Source of the DNA: an uncultured Lachnospiraceae bacterium
GTDB lineage: Bacteria; Bacillota; Clostridia; Lachnospirales; Lachnospiraceae
Length of the DNA stretch: 64,000 nt
Assembly (NCBI GenBank): GCA_947626915.1
Contig: CANQUA010000005.1
Location: 1-64,000 of the forward strand
Direction of reading: 5' to 3'
Below, piece after piece: positions 36,492 through 46,103 of this stretch. The position numbers and the translations under genes were made by a program. How positions within the stretch are numbered: the stretch's first letter is position 1; the number at the start of each line of letters is the position of its first letter. The notes beneath the pieces are model-generated. The model saw only the letters and a program-made list of their open reading frames with translations, was not told the origin of the DNA and made no database searches.

Positions 36492-36698
36492 ATGAATCAT
36501 AATGAGAAGAAATTATACCGATCCAATCGAAACCGGATGATCTGCGGCGTATGCGCGGGTCTGGCAGAGTATTTTGGCATTGATCCTACGGTCGTAAGGC
36601 TGATCTGGGCCCTGGCGACGCTGATCGGCGTGGCGCCGGGGGTGATCGCTTACCTGGCCGCGGCGGTCATTATCCCGCAGTCGCCGTATAATTGGTAA
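36492..36698 (+). CDS. PspC domain protein
   Basis: KKLYRSNRNRMICGVCAGLAEYFGIDPTVVRLIWALATLIGVAPGVIAYLAAAVIIP. Confidence 0.95.
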   Translation: MNHNEKKLYRSNRNRMICGVCAGLAEYFGIDPTVVRLIWALATLIGVAPGVIAYLAAAVIIPQSPYNW

Positions 36699-36835
36699 GG
36701 AGGGCGCGGCATTTCCGGCGAACGGACGCGGTGGTTCGGAGACAGTTCGTGAAAGCATGAGCAGGAAGTTTGTATAGGCCTGTATGAAACGGGTATACTC
36801 TAAGCAGACAGCAGAAAGGAGTATATCGATTTATC

Positions 36836-37054
36836 ATGTCGAAGAAAAAAGACGAACCGTTTGATCCGAAGAATCTGAAACCGGAAGAACTTTTAAAATT
36901 TGAGATCGCCACGGAGCTGGGGCTGAGCGATAAGGTACTGGAAAAGGGATGGAAGAGCCTGACCTCCAAGGAGAGCGGCCGTATTGGCGGGCTGGTGACG
37001 AAAAGAAAAAGAGAGATGCGTCAGGAAGCGCTGGATTCCATCGGGGAATTTTGA
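36836..37054 (+). CDS. Alpha/beta-type small acid-soluble spore protein
   Basis: LLKFEIATELGLSDKVLEKGWKSLTSKESGRIGGLVTKRKREM matches the SASP signature. Confidence 0.92.
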   Translation: MSKKKDEPFDPKNLKPEELLKFEIATELGLSDKVLEKGWKSLTSKESGRIGGLVTKRKREMRQEALDSIGEF

Positions 37055-37122
37055 TGCGTGACGGGAACTGTCCGGGATGTTTCAGCCGAAATATTCCGGG
37101 CAGCTTTTATTTTCCTGTGCAA

Positions 37123-37317
37123 ATTCCGGCATAAAGCTATAGTTCATTCCGCGCCATTCGCAAAGCCGCGCTTATGCGCTTTCCGTCGCTTCGCGACTGC
37201 CTTTGCCCATAAAATGGCGCTTCCTTCGTCCGTCCGGCCAGGAGCAGTTATTCGTGCAGGTACGAATCTGCACCCTGGCCGGCGGACGAGTGAGCTAAAT
37301 TCCGAAAATGCCGGAAT
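37123..37317. repeat. Composite palindromic intergenic element, copy B with an additional long hairpin
   Basis: ATTCCGGCAT (37123) / ATGCCGGAAT (37308) enclose GCGCCA-[62-bp core]-TGGCGC and CGTCCGtCCGGCCAGG...CCTGGCCGGcGGACG. Confidence 0.8.
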
Positions 37318-37365
37318 CCTGTTTTCTGGTAGTCAAATCCGGGAAAATGTGGTACAATAACGAGG

Positions 37366-37400
37366 AAAGCGCCGATGACGCTTGCGTCAATCGGCGCTTG
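37366..37400 (+). promoter_or_regulatory. Strong hairpin upstream of the GAF-domain gene
   Basis: AAGCGCCGATGACGC / GCGTCAATCGGCGCTT near-perfect inverted repeat just after a TACAAT -10-like box. Confidence 0.55.
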
Positions 37401-37525
37401 ACGAGTATCTCCATCGAGACGTCAGTCGAGATGGTAAGATATTTCTGCGGAGGCAGGCGCAGCCCCGAGGAACCATCGGGACAGGCATTTACCATAGATC
37501 AGCCGCGGCGGGAGGAACAGCCAAT

Positions 37526-38044
37526 ATGGAACAAAGAGATATCAAAGACGGCGGCGCGGAAGCAGTTGAGGCGAAGACGGAGCGCATGAAACCGGGGCAG
37601 GCCGATTATACGCTTTTGGCGGCGCAGATGCGTGCGCTGGCGGAGGGCGTGGAGAACGAGATCAGCAATCTGGCCAATGGCTCAGCGCTTCTGTATCAGA
37701 CACTGGATGAGCTTAACTGGGCGGGGTTTTACTTCTATCGGAACGGGGAGCTGCAGCTTGGGCCGTTCCAGGGGAAAACGGCCTGTACCAGGATCGCGAT
37801 GGGGAAGGGAGTCTGCGGGACCGCGGCTCAGAAGGACGAGACGGTAATGGTGGAGGATGTCCATCAGTTTCCGGGACATATCGCCTGCGACGGCGCTTCC
37901 AATTCGGAGATCGTGATACCGCTTCATAAAAACGGGCAGCTTTACGGCGTGCTGGATATCGACAGCCCTGTGTTCGCGCGCTTCGGCCGGGAAGAGAAAG
38001 CCGGGCTGGAGGAATTCGCGCGGGCGCTGGAGGAGACGCTGTAA
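37526..38044 (+). CDS. GAF domain protein, free methionine-R-sulfoxide reductase-like
   Basis: NLANGSALLYQTLDELNWAGFYFYRNGELQLGPFQGKTACTRIAMGKGVCGTAAQKDETVMVEDVHQFPGHIACDGASNSEIVIPL, fRMsr-type Cys pattern. Confidence 0.9.
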   Translation: MEQRDIKDGGAEAVEAKTERMKPGQADYTLLAAQMRALAEGVENEISNLANGSALLYQTLDELNWAGFYFYRNGELQLGPFQGKTACTRIAMGKGVCGTAAQKDETVMVEDVHQFPGHIACDGASNSEIVIPLHKNGQLYGVLDIDSPVFARFGREEKAGLEEFARALEETL

Positions 38045-38216
38045 GCGCGCTGCGCAGACCGGCATGAGGTCCGTGAGCGAGCGCCGCCAGGCGCGAGCGC
38101 GTACTGCGCGGCGAAGAGGAAACTCTGCGGCAGCTTCGCATATGCACCCATGGATGGGTTTCCCTAAGCCGAAGCCTCTGCACAGAAAAGCTCCCATACA
38201 GGAGGATTGATAATAC

Positions 38217-40142
38217 ATGGCAAAATCTCAATACAATGCAGACAGTATTACCGTTTTGGAAGGCCTCGAAGCCGTCCGCAAGCGTCCCGGCATGTATATC
38301 GGCGGCGTGGGGACCAAGGGCCTGAACCATCTGATCTATGAGATCCTGGACAATTCGGTCGACGAGCACCTGGCCGGTTTCTGCACCCAGATCTGGGTGA
38401 CGCTCGAAGCGGACGGTTCCTGCACCGTCCGGGACAACGGCCGCGGCATTCCGGTGGAGATGCACAAAAAGGGCGTTTCCGCCACCCGCGTGGTGCTGAC
38501 GACGCTCCATGCCGGCGGCAAATTTGACAACCAGTCCTACAAGACCAGCGGCGGGCTCCACGGCGTAGGCTCTTCAGTCGTCAACGCCTTGTCGGAGCAG
38601 ATGGACATCAAGGTCTACAAAAACGGGTTCATTCACCACGACGCCTATGAGCGCGGCAAACCGGTGGTAGAGCTGAACGGCGGCCTGCTTCCCGTCATCG
38701 GCAGGACGAAAGAGACCGGCACGGAGATCAATTTCCTGCCGGATCCGGAGATATTCGAGAAGACCCGTTTCAAAGCGGACTGGCTGAAAAGCAGGATCCA
38801 CGAGACGGCGTATTTGAATCCCGGCCTGACCATTACCTATGAAAACAGGCGGCAGGGCGAGGAGGAGACGGAGGTCTTTTCCGAGCCGGAGGGCATTGTG
38901 GCCTACGTCAAAGAGCTGAACGCCGGGAAAACGCCGATCCACGATCCGGTCTATCTGAAGGGGACCATGGATCAGATCGAGGTGGAGGCGGCGTTCCAGT
39001 TCGTGGACACGTTCGAGGAAAATATCCTGGGCTTCTGCAACAATATTTTCACCCAGGAGGGCGGCACCCATCTGGTGGGCTTTAAGACCCGTTTTACGAT
39101 GCTGATCAATAATTACGCCAGGGAGCTGGGGATCCTGAAAGAAAAGGACGCCAATTTTACCGGCGCGGATACGAGAAACGGCATGACGGCGGTGATCGCC
39201 ATCAAGCACCCGGACCCCATGTTCGAGGGGCAGACCAAGACGAAAATGGCCAGCGCCGACGCCACAAAAGCGGTCTTTACGATCTGCGGGGACGAGCTGC
39301 AGATGTATTTTGACCGGAACCTGGAGACGCTGAAAGGGATCATCGGCTGCGCGGAAAAATCGGCCAAGATCCGGCGGGCGGAGGAGAAAGCGAAGACCAA
39401 TCTTCTGACCAAGTCGAAATTTTCCTTTGACAGCAATGGGAAGCTGGCCAACTGCGAGAGCCGGGACGCGGAAAAATGCGAGATCTTCATCGTCGAGGGA
39501 GATTCCGCCGGGGGCTCCGCCAAGACCGCCCGGAACCGGATGTACCAGGCGATCCTGCCGATCCGCGGCAAGATCCTGAACGTGGAAAAGGCCTCCATGG
39601 ACAAGGTGCTGGCCAATGCCGAGATCAAGACCATGATCAACGCGTTCGGCTGCGGATTTTCGGAGGGCTACGGCAATGATTTTGATATCGCCAGGCTCCG
39701 CTATCACAAGATCATTCTGATGACCGACGCGGATGTGGACGGGAGCCATATCGACACCCTGCTTCTGACCTTTTTGTACCGTTTCATGCCGGAGCTGATC
39801 TACAACGGCCACGTTTATATCGCGATGCCGCCCCTGTTCAAGGTGATCCCGAAGAAAGGGCAGGAGCAGTATCTGTACGACGAGCGGGAGCTGGAAAAAT
39901 ACAGGCGGACCCACACGGGCGAATTTACGCTGCAGCGTTACAAAGGTCTGGGCGAAATGGACGCCGAGCAGCTCTGGGAGACGACGCTGGACCCGGAGCG
40001 GCGGGTGCTGAAGCGGGTGGAGATCGAGGACGCCCGCCTGGCCTCGGAGATTACGGAAATGCTGATGGGCAGCGATGTGCCGCCCAGGAGGCAGTTCATC
40101 TACGACCACGCCAACGAAGCGGAGATCGATACGCAGGCGTAG
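38217..40142 (+). CDS. parE: DNA topoisomerase IV subunit B (GyrB/ParE family)
   Basis: VRKRPGMYIGGVGTKGLNHLIYEILDNSVDEHLAG; EGDSAGGSAKTARNR; LMTDADVDGSHIDTLLLTF; paired with parC. Confidence 0.88.
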   Translation: MAKSQYNADSITVLEGLEAVRKRPGMYIGGVGTKGLNHLIYEILDNSVDEHLAGFCTQIWVTLEADGSCTVRDNGRGIPVEMHKKGVSATRVVLTTLHAGGKFDNQSYKTSGGLHGVGSSVVNALSEQMDIKVYKNGFIHHDAYERGKPVVELNGGLLPVIGRTKETGTEINFLPDPEIFEKTRFKADWLKSRIHETAYLNPGLTITYENRRQGEEETEVFSEPEGIVAYVKELNAGKTPIHDPVYLKGTMDQIEVEAAFQFVDTFEENILGFCNNIFTQEGGTHLVGFKTRFTMLINNYARELGILKEKDANFTGADTRNGMTAVIAIKHPDPMFEGQTKTKMASADATKAVFTICGDELQMYFDRNLETLKGIIGCAEKSAKIRRAEEKAKTNLLTKSKFSFDSNGKLANCESRDAEKCEIFIVEGDSAGGSAKTARNRMYQAILPIRGKILNVEKASMDKVLANAEIKTMINAFGCGFSEGYGNDFDIARLRYHKIILMTDADVDGSHIDTLLLTFLYRFMPELIYNGHVYIAMPPLFKVIPKKGQEQYLYDERELEKYRRTHTGEFTLQRYKGLGEMDAEQLWETTLDPERRVLKRVEIEDARLASEITEMLMGSDVPPRRQFIYDHANEAEIDTQA

Positions 40143-40353
40143 CGGAAGCAAGACGGAAGGGGGCCTATATACCCGTATGACGACAGGCGGGGAGCGATAC
40201 GCAGATGTAACGGAAGCAGCGGCCGCCCGGGAGTTTCATGCAATGCGGTCACAGGCGCGGGACAGGCCCGGATGCGAACCGGCCGGCGCGTAGGAATGAT
40301 CTCCCGGGGCGGGAGAATCTGGATTTAAGAAAGACTGTGCATCAGGAGGATCC

Positions 40354-42585
40354 ATGGCAGAGAAAATATTAACCACAGAATATTCGGAGGAGATGCAGCG
40401 CAGCTACGTCAATTACTCCATGAGCGTCATCACGGCGAGGGCGATCCCCGACGCCAGGGACGGGCTGAAGCCGGTGCAGCGGCGCGTCCTTTACGACATG
40501 AGCGAGCTGCATCTGGGACATGACAAACCCCACCGGAAATCGGCCCGTATCGTCGGGGATACGATGGGTAAATACCATCCCCACGGCGACAGTTCCATCT
40601 ACGATACGCTGGTGGTCATGTCCCAGGATTTCAAAAAGGGCATGGCGCTGGTGGACGGCCACGGCAATTTCGGCTCCATTGAGGGAGACGGAGCGGCGGC
40701 CATGCGCTACACCGAGGCCAGGCTCCAGAAATTCACGGAGGAGGTCTATCTGAAGGACCTGGACAAGACCGTGAATTTTGTGCCGAATTACGACGAGACG
40801 GAGAAAGAGCCGGAAGTGCTGCCGGTCCGCGTCCCGAATCTGCTGATCAACGGGGCCGAGGGCATTGCCGTAGGCATGAGCACCAGCATCCCGCCCCACA
40901 ACCTGGGAGAGGTGATCGACGCAGTGCGGGCCTACATCCGCAACCCGGAGATCACGGTGGCGGAGCTGATGCAGTATCTGCCGGGACCGGATTTTCCCAC
41001 CGGCGGCATCATCGCCAATAAAAGAGAGCTGCAGGAGATTTACGAGACCGGCGTCGGCAAGATCCGGCTGCGGGGGCGGGTGGAGGTCGAACGGGGCAAG
41101 CGGCGCTCGGACAAGGACAAGCTGATCATCCGCCAGATCCCTTATACCATGGTGGGGGCGGGCATCAACAAGTTTCTGTCGGACGTGGCGGAGCTGGCGG
41201 AGTCGAAAAAGCTCCCGGATGTGACGGACATTTCCAATCAGTCCAATAAAGAGGGCATCCGCATTGTGCTGGAGCTGAAAAAGGACGCCGACGCGGAACG
41301 GATCAAGAATATCCTTTACAAAAAGACGAAGCTGGAGGATACGTTCGGCGTCAATATGCTGGCCATCGTCGACGGGCGGCCGGAAACCCTGAACCTGAAA
41401 GGGATCCTGAAGAATTATCTGGATTTCCAGTATGAGAACAACGCGCGCAAGTACCAGGTGCTTCTGGACAAGGAGCTGAACCGCAAGGAAGTTCAGGAGG
41501 GACTGATCGCAGCCTGCGACGCCATCGACGTGATTATTGCGATCCTGCGCGGGGCGAAGAACCTGAAAGACGCCAAGGCCTGCCTGATGACCGGAGACAC
41601 CGGCAAAATTAAGTTTAAGTCCCCGGAATTTGAGAAGGACGCCAGGCAGCTGCGCTTCACGGAGGCTCAGGCGACGGCAATCCTGGAGATGCGTCTCTAC
41701 AAGCTGATCGGACTGGAGATTCTGGCGCTGAAGAAAGAATACGCGGAGACGCTGAAAAAGATCGGCGAGTACCGGCGGATCCTGGGCAGCCGGGAGGCCA
41801 TGGACCAGGTGATCTTAGACGACCTGGCCGCGATCCAGGAGGAGTTCGCGATGGTCCGCATGACGGACCTTGAGGACAGCCGGGAGGCCGTCGTGGAGGA
41901 AGTCCCGGCGGAGGTCCAGGAGGCGGTGTTCGTCATGGACCGCTTCGGTTACTGCCGGCTGCTGGACCGGGCTGTTTACGAGCGGAACCAGGAGACGGTG
42001 AACGGGGAGAATCCGTATGTCTGCGCCTGTCTGAGCACCGACAAGATCTGCATTTTTACCGATCTGGGCTATATGTACCAGGTCAAGGCGGCGGACATCC
42101 CGTTCGGGAAGCTGCGGGACAAGGGGACGCCCATCGAGAACATCAGCAAGTACGACGGCAAAAAGGAGCGCATTCTGTATCTGACCACGCAGGAGGCCAT
42201 GGCGGGGAAGAAGCTGCTCTTCGCGACGGATTCGGCCCTGGTTAAGCAGGTGCCGGCGGAGGAATTTGTCACCAACAACCGTTCGGTGGCCTCGACGAAG
42301 CTGCAGGACGGGGAGAAGCTGGTCTGCGTGCGGCCTGCCTCGGGAGGCGACGCGGTGCTGCAGACCGCGGACGGATACTTCCTGCGGTTTTCTTCCGACG
42401 AGATCGGCGAGATGAAGAAAAATTCCCGCGGCGTCCGCGGCATGAAGCTGGAAAAGGATGACCGGCTGGAGCATCTGTACCTGGTGAACGAGGACCAGAC
42501 CGTCGTGTTTAAGAAAAAAGAAATCCAGCTGAACCGCCTGCGGGTGGCCAAACGGGACGGAAAAGGGACGAAAGCGAGGGTGTAG
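40354..42585 (+). CDS. parC: DNA topoisomerase IV subunit A (GyrA/ParC family)
   Basis: [76 protein letters not shown]. Confidence 0.9.
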   Translation: MAEKILTTEYSEEMQRSYVNYSMSVITARAIPDARDGLKPVQRRVLYDMSELHLGHDKPHRKSARIVGDTMGKYHPHGDSSIYDTLVVMSQDFKKGMALVDGHGNFGSIEGDGAAAMRYTEARLQKFTEEVYLKDLDKTVNFVPNYDETEKEPEVLPVRVPNLLINGAEGIAVGMSTSIPPHNLGEVIDAVRAYIRNPEITVAELMQYLPGPDFPTGGIIANKRELQEIYETGVGKIRLRGRVEVERGKRRSDKDKLIIRQIPYTMVGAGINKFLSDVAELAESKKLPDVTDISNQSNKEGIRIVLELKKDADAERIKNILYKKTKLEDTFGVNMLAIVDGRPETLNLKGILKNYLDFQYENNARKYQVLLDKELNRKEVQEGLIAACDAIDVIIAILRGAKNLKDAKACLMTGDTGKIKFKSPEFEKDARQLRFTEAQATAILEMRLYKLIGLEILALKKEYAETLKKIGEYRRILGSREAMDQVILDDLAAIQEEFAMVRMTDLEDSREAVVEEVPAEVQEAVFVMDRFGYCRLLDRAVYERNQETVNGENPYVCACLSTDKICIFTDLGYMYQVKAADIPFGKLRDKGTPIENISKYDGKKERILYLTTQEAMAGKKLLFATDSALVKQVPAEEFVTNNRSVASTKLQDGEKLVCVRPASGGDAVLQTADGYFLRFSSDEIGEMKKNSRGVRGMKLEKDDRLEHLYLVNEDQTVVFKKKEIQLNRLRVAKRDGKGTKARV

Positions 42586-42711
42586 GCGCTGCCGGATCGA
42601 TTGGGAAAGCGAGCGGTTCGGCGTGAATGGAAAATTCCGATACATACGATCCGAGAATATTTCAGATCGGTGATTAAAATGCAAAAAAATCAATTTGAGG
42701 AGGGTATCACT

Positions 42712-43434
42712 ATGGCAAACAAAAACGTACCGACCCCGCACATCGAGGCGCTGGAGGGGGAGATCGCCGAGACGGTCCTGCTGCCGGGCGATCCGCTGCG
42801 GGCCAAATTCATTGCGGACAATTTTCTGACGGATGTGAAGCAGTTCAACGGCACCCGCAATATGCTGGGCTTCACCGGCTATTACAACGGGAAGCGGGTA
42901 TCGGTCATGGGCACAGGCATGGGGTGTCCGTCCATCGGCATTTATTCGTATGAGCTGATCCATTTTTACGGGGCGAAGAACCTGATCCGCGTGGGCACCG
43001 CCGGGGCCCTGAGTCCCAAATGCAAGGTGCGGGACATGGTCATCGGCATGGGCGCCTGCACGACATCCAATTACGTGCGGCTGTTCGGCCTGCCGGGGGA
43101 TTACTCCTGCATCGCCAGCTATGAGCTGCTGGAGAAAGCGGTGGCGGCCGCGAAAGAGCTGGGGATCCCCTATCACGTGGGCAATGTGCTCAGCTCGGAT
43201 ATGTTCTACGCGCCGGACAAGCAGGTGAGCGGCGGCATGACCTGGTCCGATATGGGCGTGCTGGCCGTGGAAATGGAAGCGGCGGCCCTTTACAGCAACG
43301 CGGCGGCGGCGGGCGCCAACGCGCTCTGCATCTGCACGATCTCCGATTCCGCGATCACCGGCGAGGTGACGACGGCGGAGGAGCGGCAGAAAACGTTTAC
43401 GAATATGATGAAAGTGGCGCTGGCGCTGGCGTAG
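42712..43434 (+). CDS. deoD: Purine-nucleoside phosphorylase (DeoD type)
   Basis: [58 protein letters not shown]. Start corrected to 42712. Confidence 0.95.
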   Translation: MANKNVPTPHIEALEGEIAETVLLPGDPLRAKFIADNFLTDVKQFNGTRNMLGFTGYYNGKRVSVMGTGMGCPSIGIYSYELIHFYGAKNLIRVGTAGALSPKCKVRDMVIGMGACTTSNYVRLFGLPGDYSCIASYELLEKAVAAAKELGIPYHVGNVLSSDMFYAPDKQVSGGMTWSDMGVLAVEMEAAALYSNAAAAGANALCICTISDSAITGEVTTAEERQKTFTNMMKVALALA

Positions 43435-43515
43435 GCGGCCGTGTGCGGCGGGACATAGGATGACGGAACGGACGGGGCGTTTGCCTGCTTCGTCCGTTAT
43501 CCGTCCCGCTGGTGT

Positions 43516-43840
43516 CTGCGGAATTTTGTGAAGGCTGGCCGATGAGAGGTTCTGCCGCGGTATGCGGGTAGGAAGATCGTGCGGCCGGTTTTGAAATCGC
43601 TGAGAATCCGGTAATTTGCCGCTGCCTGCGGATTTTTGTGAAGGCAGGCCGAAACGGGATTCCGCCGCGGTATGGCGGGGAGAAAGATCGTGCAGCCGGT
43701 TTTGGGAATTTTTGAAAATCCGGTAATTTGCCGCTGCCTGCGGAATTGTATGAAGGCTGGCTGAGGCGAGGTTCTGTTGCGGTATGGCGGGGAAGAAAAC
43801 CCTGCGGCAGCTTTTGAAACCGCTGAAAATTGCTGAAAAG
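43516..43840 (+). repeat. About 111-bp tandem repeat, 3 units, intergenic
   Basis: CTGCGGA(A/T)TT...GAAGGC(T/A)GGC... units begin at 43516, 43626 and 43738; share GCGGTATG, GGAGAAAGATCGTGC(G/A)GCCGGTTTT and AATCCGGTAATTTGCCGCTGC blocks. Confidence 0.88.
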
Positions 43841-43884
43841 GTCGATTGAAAAAGTAAAATCCACCTTTTTCAGTTTATTGTTAC

Positions 43885-43913
43885 TTGACATTCTCGATAA
43901 TCGAGAATATAAT
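43885..43913 (+). promoter_or_regulatory. Consensus promoter with perfect palindromic operator in the spacer (PadR locus 3)
   Basis: TTGACA-TTCTCGATAATCGAGAA-TATAAT; the 17-nt spacer is a perfect palindrome about its central A. Confidence 0.88.
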
Positions 43914-43931
43914 AAATACAAGAGCCGGGAG

Positions 43932-43972
43932 GTCCGGGTACGGCAGCAGCCGCGCGGACCGTCTTTTTTACC
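43932..43972 (+). terminator. Candidate attenuator/terminator in the PadR locus 3 leader
   Basis: GGTCCG...CGGACC stem followed by GTCTTTTTTA. Confidence 0.55.
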
Positions 43973-43974
43973 GG

Positions 43975-43994
43975 ATATTCTCGAATATCGAGAA
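43975..43994 (+). promoter_or_regulatory. Second operator-like palindrome
   Basis: ATTCTCGA-ATA-TCGAGAAT, same core half-site as the promoter-spacer palindrome. Confidence 0.75.
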
Positions 43995-44045
43995 TGGAAA
44001 TACAAGAATAGAAACACAGGAATGGAAACACGAGAATAGAAACCG
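43990..44045 (+). repeat. 14-bp tandem repeat, 4 units
   Basis: GAGAATGGAAATAC / AAGAATAGAAACAC / AGGAATGGAAACAC / GAGAATAGAAACCG. Confidence 0.85.
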
Positions 44046-44120
44046 AACGCGGATCATTTTCAAGCTGTAAGCGCCGCCCTTTGCGGGGACGCGGAAGAGA
44101 CAGACGGAGAGGAGGGCCGG

Positions 44121-44426
44121 ATGCCCAGAGCAAAATTTCAGACGCTGACGGAGCAGATGTTTTATATTTTGCTGTGTCTGAGGCATGAATGTTACGGCAT
44201 GGATATTCTGGATCAGGTCCCGAACATGACGGGAAACCGGGTAAGCGTAGGTTCCGGCACTCTTTACAATCTTCTGGAGCAGTTTCTGGAAGAGGGAATG
44301 ATCCGGGAGACGAAGGTGGAGGGCCGGCGGCGCAGCTACATTCTGACGGAGCGGGGGCGGGAGATGCTGGATCGGGAATATGAGCGGATCCGGGCTCAGG
44401 CCGAGGATTACCGGAAATACAGTTAG
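44121..44426 (+). CDS. PadR family transcriptional regulator
   Basis: LTEQMFYILLCLRHECYGMDILDQV...VSVGSGTLYNLLEQFLEEGMIRETKVEGRRRSYILTERGREML. Confidence 0.93.
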   Translation: MPRAKFQTLTEQMFYILLCLRHECYGMDILDQVPNMTGNRVSVGSGTLYNLLEQFLEEGMIRETKVEGRRRSYILTERGREMLDREYERIRAQAEDYRKYS

Positions 44427-44633
44427 ATGTCTGCCGATGCAGGGAAGCCTTCGGCGGGAGAGCTGCGGAGACAGCCGTTTCCGGATGACGCCCATGAAAC
44501 GCGGTCCGGGAATGGCGCGGGGACTCATGGGGCGGCGGCAGAAAAGCCCCGTGAACGCGGCAGTGCATTTGCCGGTTTCATGCAGGAGAGAACCACAAAA
44601 ATTCCGACAATTCCGGGTTAAGGGGGGAAGAAG

Positions 44634-46076
44634 ATGAAAGAGAAAAAACGCAGGCTCGAATTCTGGTGCTTTTATGACCGCAGGGGGATCGGGAAACATT
44701 TGGAAAAAATGGCCGCGAAAGGCTGGATGATCGAGCGCATTTCCAAGCTGGGCTGGGTGTACCGCAGGACGGAGCCGCGGCGGGTGCACATTGCCGTGAC
44801 GTATTATCCGAACGCCTCGGAGTTTGATCCGGAACCGGACGAGTCCCAGCGGGAGTTCTGGGATTACTGCGCCCATACCGGCTGGGAGCTGGTCTGCCAG
44901 TGGGCCCAGATGCAGATCTTCTGCAATGAACGCGAGAATCCGACGCCCATCGAGACGGATCCGGCCACGGAGGTGGAGACGCTTCACCGGGCGATGAAGA
45001 GAAATTTCCTGCCGGTTTACGGAATCCTGCTTTTGCTGGCGGCGATGGAGGGAGCGGTCCTGTGGGGGCGGCTCCGGAAAGATCCCATTGGTTTTCTCAG
45101 TGATGTTTCCCTTTTGACCAGCGGGAGTATTTTCCTGCTTCTGTTCCTTTTGTGCGCGGTGGAGATCGCGGCGTATCTGATCTGGCACGGCCGGGCTAAA
45201 AAGGCGGCGGAGCAGGGCATGTATCTGGAAACGCCGGAGATGGGCATCTTTGAGAGATGCGTCACGGCTGCGACGGCGGCGATTTTTGCCGTGTGGATCT
45301 TTTGCAGCATCATAAAAGGAAACGGTCTCATGCGCGGGGTGTCTTTGGCAATGTTCGGATATATGGCCGCGCTGATTTTGCTGGTCAATGGGTTTCAGCA
45401 GTTCCTGAAGCGAAAAAAAGTCTCCCGGGAAACGAACCGGACGCTGACCATAGCCGCCAGCTTCGCGCTGGCGTTTGCGATGATGGGAACGATCACCTAC
45501 ATCTTCGTGCGGTTCGGGCACAGCCTGTTTGAGCGGGATGTGGAGACCTATGAATACAATGGGACGAGCTTCCGCCTTTACCGGGAGGAGCTGCCTCTGC
45601 GGCTGGAGGATCTGACGGAGGGAGAATATGACGGCTTTATCCGGGGAAAAGAGGAGAACGAGTCGTTTCTGCTGGACGTCCTGTCCGCGTCCCACCGGCC
45701 CCGTCTGGACGCGGAGAATTTTGCGAAACTGCCGGATCTGCGGTATACGGTGGTGCGGGTGAAATGGCCGTTCCTCTACGAGCTGTGCCGCCGGGAACTG
45801 ATCGAGGAGGACGACGAGCTGGACGATCCGAAGGTTCCGGAGGGATTCAAACAGTTTTACGCCGTGACGAAAGCCGGGCCCTGGGGAGCGGAGGCGGCCT
45901 ACCGGCTGACGGATCAGAATCTGGGGCCTTTAAACGAGTACCTGCTCTGCTATGAGACGAGACTGGTGCAGATACGGCTGGACTGGGAACCGGACGAGGC
46001 GCAGATGGCCGCGGTGGGAGAGAAGCTGGGAGGCGTTTCGGGAGGTTTTGCACAGGACGGCAGTTCCGGCGGGTGA
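44634..46076 (+). CDS. DUF2812 domain membrane protein
   Basis: RLEFWCFYDRRGIGKHLEKMAAKGWMIERISKLGWVYRRTEPRRVHIAVTYYPNASEFDP typical of DUF2812; follows padR; several TM segments. Confidence 0.88.
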   Translation: MKEKKRRLEFWCFYDRRGIGKHLEKMAAKGWMIERISKLGWVYRRTEPRRVHIAVTYYPNASEFDPEPDESQREFWDYCAHTGWELVCQWAQMQIFCNERENPTPIETDPATEVETLHRAMKRNFLPVYGILLLLAAMEGAVLWGRLRKDPIGFLSDVSLLTSGSIFLLLFLLCAVEIAAYLIWHGRAKKAAEQGMYLETPEMGIFERCVTAATAAIFAVWIFCSIIKGNGLMRGVSLAMFGYMAALILLVNGFQQFLKRKKVSRETNRTLTIAASFALAFAMMGTITYIFVRFGHSLFERDVETYEYNGTSFRLYREELPLRLEDLTEGEYDGFIRGKEENESFLLDVLSASHRPRLDAENFAKLPDLRYTVVRVKWPFLYELCRRELIEEDDELDDPKVPEGFKQFYAVTKAGPWGAEAAYRLTDQNLGPLNEYLLCYETRLVQIRLDWEPDEAQMAAVGEKLGGVSGGFAQDGSSGG

Positions 46077-46103
46077 TCTCTGCGGGGTCTTCGGTTTCTG
46101 ACT

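Noticed and set aside
38574-40151. 525-aa minus-strand ORF
   Set aside because: Antisense to parE; no motifs, composition typical of a mirror frame.
40570-40620. Quinolone-resistance substitutions in ParC
   Set aside because: The region reads [11 protein letters not shown], with Ser and Asp at the usual resistance positions, so no resistance-type change is seen.
41815-43176. 453-aa minus-strand ORF
   Set aside because: Antisense to parC and deoD, both strongly supported.
43397-44017. 206-aa minus-strand ORF through the 111-bp repeats
   Set aside because: Runs into the padR3 promoter and operators and has no recognisable domain. Openness is explained by the near-3n repeat period. Kept only as a caveat in the repeat finding.
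44427-44621. 64-aa ORF between padR3 and the DUF2812 gene
   Set aside because: Starts at the padR stop but has no SD of its own, low-complexity composition and an overlapping alternative frame. Not supportable as coding.
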